Source of the DNA: Spirochaetaceae bacterium
GTDB taxonomy: Bacteria; Spirochaetota; Spirochaetia; Sphaerochaetales; Sphaerochaetaceae
DNA: 9,652 bases
NCBI GenBank assembly: GCA_016649775.1
Contig: JAENWY010000068.1
Coordinates: forward strand, 1-9,652
Direction of reading: 5' to 3'
In this document: piece after piece, positions 8,375 to 9,652 of the stretch
Numbering within the stretch: position 1 is the first letter of the stretch
How the letters are laid out: each line of letters starts with the position of its first letter
The notes under the pieces: generated by a model
Databases searched by the model: none
Told to the model about the DNA's origin: nothing
Seen by the model: only the letters and a program-made list of their open reading frames with translations
Program-made: the position numbers and the translations under genes

Positions 8375-9087
8375 TATTTTTTGCCCATAACTCTTTTAAG
8401 AATTTCCTTATAAGCATCTTCAACGCCACCTAAATCACGTCTAAATCTATCTTTATCTAATTTTTCATTTGTTGTTGAATCCCAGAAACGACAGGTATCA
8501 GGAGAAATTTCATCAGCTAATATAATTGTGCCATCTTTCTCTCTACCAAATTCAATTTTAAAGTCTACAAGTGTAATATTATCTTCTTTTAATATTTCTT
8601 GAAGTACTTCATTAACAATAAGGCTATATTTAGTAATTATATCTAATTCTTTTCTAGTTGCAAAATTCATTGCAATAATATGTGAGGTATTTACCATAGG
8701 GTCATTTAACTCATCATTTTTATAACAGAATTCAATTACTGGTTGACTCATAACAATGCCTTCTTCAAGTCCTAATCTCTTAGCAAGAGATCCAGCTGCA
8801 ATATTACGAACAATTACTTCAAGAGGTACAATCTCAACTCTTTTCACAAGAGTTTCACGATCATTTAACTCTTTAACTACGTGAGTTGGAACACCTCTCT
8901 TCTCAATTATGCTCATAAAGAAGTTAGAGACTCTGTTGTTAATTGAACCCTTACCAACAATAGTTCCCTTCTTTAGACCGTTAAAAGCTGTAGCATCGTC
9001 TTTATAAGACACGATACATAAAGCATCATCTTCTGTAGCCCAAACTTTTTTTGCTTTACCTTCGTATAGCATCACTGTTTTTCCCAT
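8374..9087 (-). CDS. purC: Phosphoribosylaminoimidazole-succinocarboxamide synthase (SAICAR synthetase)
   Basis: PurC couples CAIR to aspartate with ATP, giving SAICAR. From the ATG at 9085-9087 the protein has 237 residues, the normal bacterial length. Motifs are LYEGKAKKV (7-15), VSYKDDATAFNG (26-37), KRVEIVPLEVIVRN (82-95), DPMVNTSH (129-136), VDFKIEFGR (174-182), LADEISPDTCRFWD (190-203) and KLDKDRFRRDLGG (209-221), covering the ATP- and CAIR-binding regions. A longer in-frame version from TTG at 9099 would add MEDI, but that TTG is part of the Shine-Dalgarno sequence TTGGAGG, so ATG at 9087 is preferred. The gene lies 33 bases after purE, beyond a terminator-like hairpin, and its TAA shares one base with the purF start. 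Confidence 0.97.
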   Translation of the reverse strand: MGKTVMLYEGKAKKVWATEDDALCIVSYKDDATAFNGLKKGTIVGKGSINNRVSNFFMSIIEKRGVPTHVVKELNDRETLVKRVEIVPLEVIVRNIAAGSLAKRLGLEEGIVMSQPVIEFCYKNDELNDPMVNTSHIIAMNFATRKELDIITKYSLIVNEVLQEILKEDNITLVDFKIEFGREKDGTIILADEISPDTCRFWDSTTNEKLDKDRFRRDLGGVEDAYKEILKRVMGKK

Positions 9088-9092
9088 TATGT

Positions 9093-9097
9093 CCTCC
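9093..9097 (-). promoter_or_regulatory. Shine-Dalgarno sequence of purC (decides the start)
   Basis: The minus strand reads TTGGAGGACATAATG. GGAGG sits 5 bases before the ATG at 9087, a good ribosome site for MGKTVMLYEG. The in-frame TTG at 9097-9099 overlaps this site and has no ribosome site of its own that I can see. The site lies only three bases after the U-run of the hairpin at 9101-9128. Confidence 0.85.
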
Positions 9098-9100
9098 AAT

Positions 9101-9128
9101 AAAAAAACCCCGTAAGTTATTTACAGGG
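9101..9128 (-). terminator. Intrinsic terminator-like hairpin between purE and purC
   Basis: On the minus strand CCCTGTAA (9128-9121) pairs with TTACGGGG (9115-9108) in an 8-bp stem with one U-G wobble, closed by a 5-base loop (9120-9116) and followed at once by seven T (9107-9101). This is the form of a Rho-independent terminator in the direction of the operon. The 5' arm contains the last Leu codon and the TAA stop of purE. Because purC, with its own ribosome site, begins right after it and all later genes depend on read-through or another promoter, it is more likely partial or conditional than absolute. A role in mRNA processing or stability is also possible. Confidence 0.75.
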
Positions 9129-9606
9129 AGTCAGTTAAATTTGAATTTGCTTTTAGAATTGCGTTTTTACTATCAATGCGCAATTGTTTTAATTTCTGTG
9201 AGAGTTCTTTATCATTCAGAGCTAATATTTGTGCACTCAATAATGCGGCATTTTTTGACCCATCGATTGCGACAGTAGCAACTGGTATGCCGGAAGGCAT
9301 CTGAACGGTTGCAAGCAATGCATCCATTCCCGATAAAGAAGAAGATATAGGTATACCAATTACTGGTAAAACTGTTTGAGCTGCAACGATTCCTGCAAGA
9401 TGAGCTGCTTTACCTGCAGCACAAATAATTACTGCATATTCATTTTCAGCTTTTCTAGCAAAATCAATTGTTTCATCAGTTGTTCTATGAGCGCTAAGTA
9501 TATGGACACTATATTCAATTCCAAGATCTTTTAAAACTTGAATTCCACTTCGAACTTTGTCTAAGTCGCTTGCGCTTCCCATAATAACAGCTACTTTTTT
9601 ATTCAT
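9121..9606 (-). CDS. purE: 5-(carboxyamino)imidazole ribonucleotide mutase, class I PurE
   Basis: Class I PurE converts N5-CAIR to CAIR, the sixth step. The 161 residues match the family. GSASDLD (10-16) and SAHRTT (38-43) carry the substrate-binding Ser, Asp and His-Arg; AAGKAAHLAG (63-72), IGIPISSSLSGMDALL (83-98) and VQMPSGIPVATVAI (101-114) are class I signatures. The class II AIR carboxylase form, with a SAHK/GT motif and different loop, does not fit. The start ATG has AAAGGA at 9614-9619 with 7-base spacing. It is the first gene of the operon within the window. Its stop codon lies inside the 5' arm of a terminator-like hairpin. No purK, the usual source of N5-CAIR, is found next to it. 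Confidence 0.96.
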   Translation of the reverse strand: MNKKVAVIMGSASDLDKVRSGIQVLKDLGIEYSVHILSAHRTTDETIDFARKAENEYAVIICAAGKAAHLAGIVAAQTVLPVIGIPISSSLSGMDALLATVQMPSGIPVATVAIDGSKNAALLSAQILALNDKELSQKLKQLRIDSKNAILKANSNLTDSL

Positions 9607-9652
9607 TATCTAATCCTTTATGATCAATAAATTCAAAGTACTTAAAAATATC
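9599..9652 (-). CDS. Possible C-terminal end of an upstream gene (tentative)
   Basis: The 46 bases before purE, read from the right edge, are open for 17 codons and end with TAA at 9599-9601, overlapping the purE start by 8 bases. The tail would read DIFKYFEFIDHKGLDNE. It looks like a plausible polar protein end, and overlap would fit the compact style of the operon. However, one other frame is also open until just before purE, and 17 codons is too short to prove coding. I do not recognise the product. No promoter or riboswitch is seen in these 46 bases. Confidence 0.25.
   Translation of the reverse strand, partial: DIFKYFEFIDHKGLDNE

Noticed and set aside
9051..9278. Plus-strand open frame of 75 codons
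   Set aside because: It runs antisense across the purC start, the terminator-like hairpin and the end of purE, all of which are better supported on the minus strand.
9607..9652. Purine riboswitch or PurR-type box upstream of purE
   Set aside because: Only 46 bases are present, too short for a riboswitch, and I see no convincing promoter or operator apart from the purE ribosome site.

Overview
The window is one strand of a de novo purine (IMP) biosynthesis operon. Every gene I can support lies on the minus strand, so transcription runs from the right edge (purE) to the left edge (purL). In transcription order the genes are purE, purC, purF, purM, purN, a PurO-type IMP cyclohydrolase, a stand-alone AICAR formyltransferase, purD and a large purL cut by the left edge. 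There is no rRNA, tRNA, CRISPR array, insertion sequence or phage gene, and no gap without a gene longer than 33 bases.

The DNA is A+T-rich, AGA is a common arginine codon, and TGG is read as Trp in the usual way. Gene order E-C-F-M-N-(H)-D-L, a [4Fe-4S]-type PurF with an N-terminal propeptide, a PurL of the long single-chain kind, and the split of PurH into two proteins all point to a low-GC anaerobe. The best fit is a clostridial (Lachnospiraceae-like) member of the Firmicutes. Other low-GC anaerobes such as spirochaetes or fusobacteria cannot be excluded from sequence reading alone.

Together the genes cover PRPP to IMP with few gaps. PurF makes phosphoribosylamine, PurD makes GAR, PurN formylates it, PurL makes FGAM, PurM closes the ring to AIR, PurE gives CAIR, PurC gives SAICAR, and the formyltransferase and cyclohydrolase finish IMP. 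Not seen here are purB (SAICAR lyase), purK (N5-CAIR synthetase) and any separate purS or purQ. The genes are packed with overlaps of 1 to 13 bases or gaps of 1 to 33 bases, which suggests one transcript with translational coupling.

The most interesting non-coding signal is a textbook intrinsic-terminator structure between purE and purC (9101-9128). Its 5' arm contains the purE stop codon. It could set how much transcript passes from purE into the other genes. The second notable point is the replacement of bifunctional PurH by two tandem single-function genes. I see no wholly unknown system in this window; it is mainly a conserved housekeeping operon with these variations.
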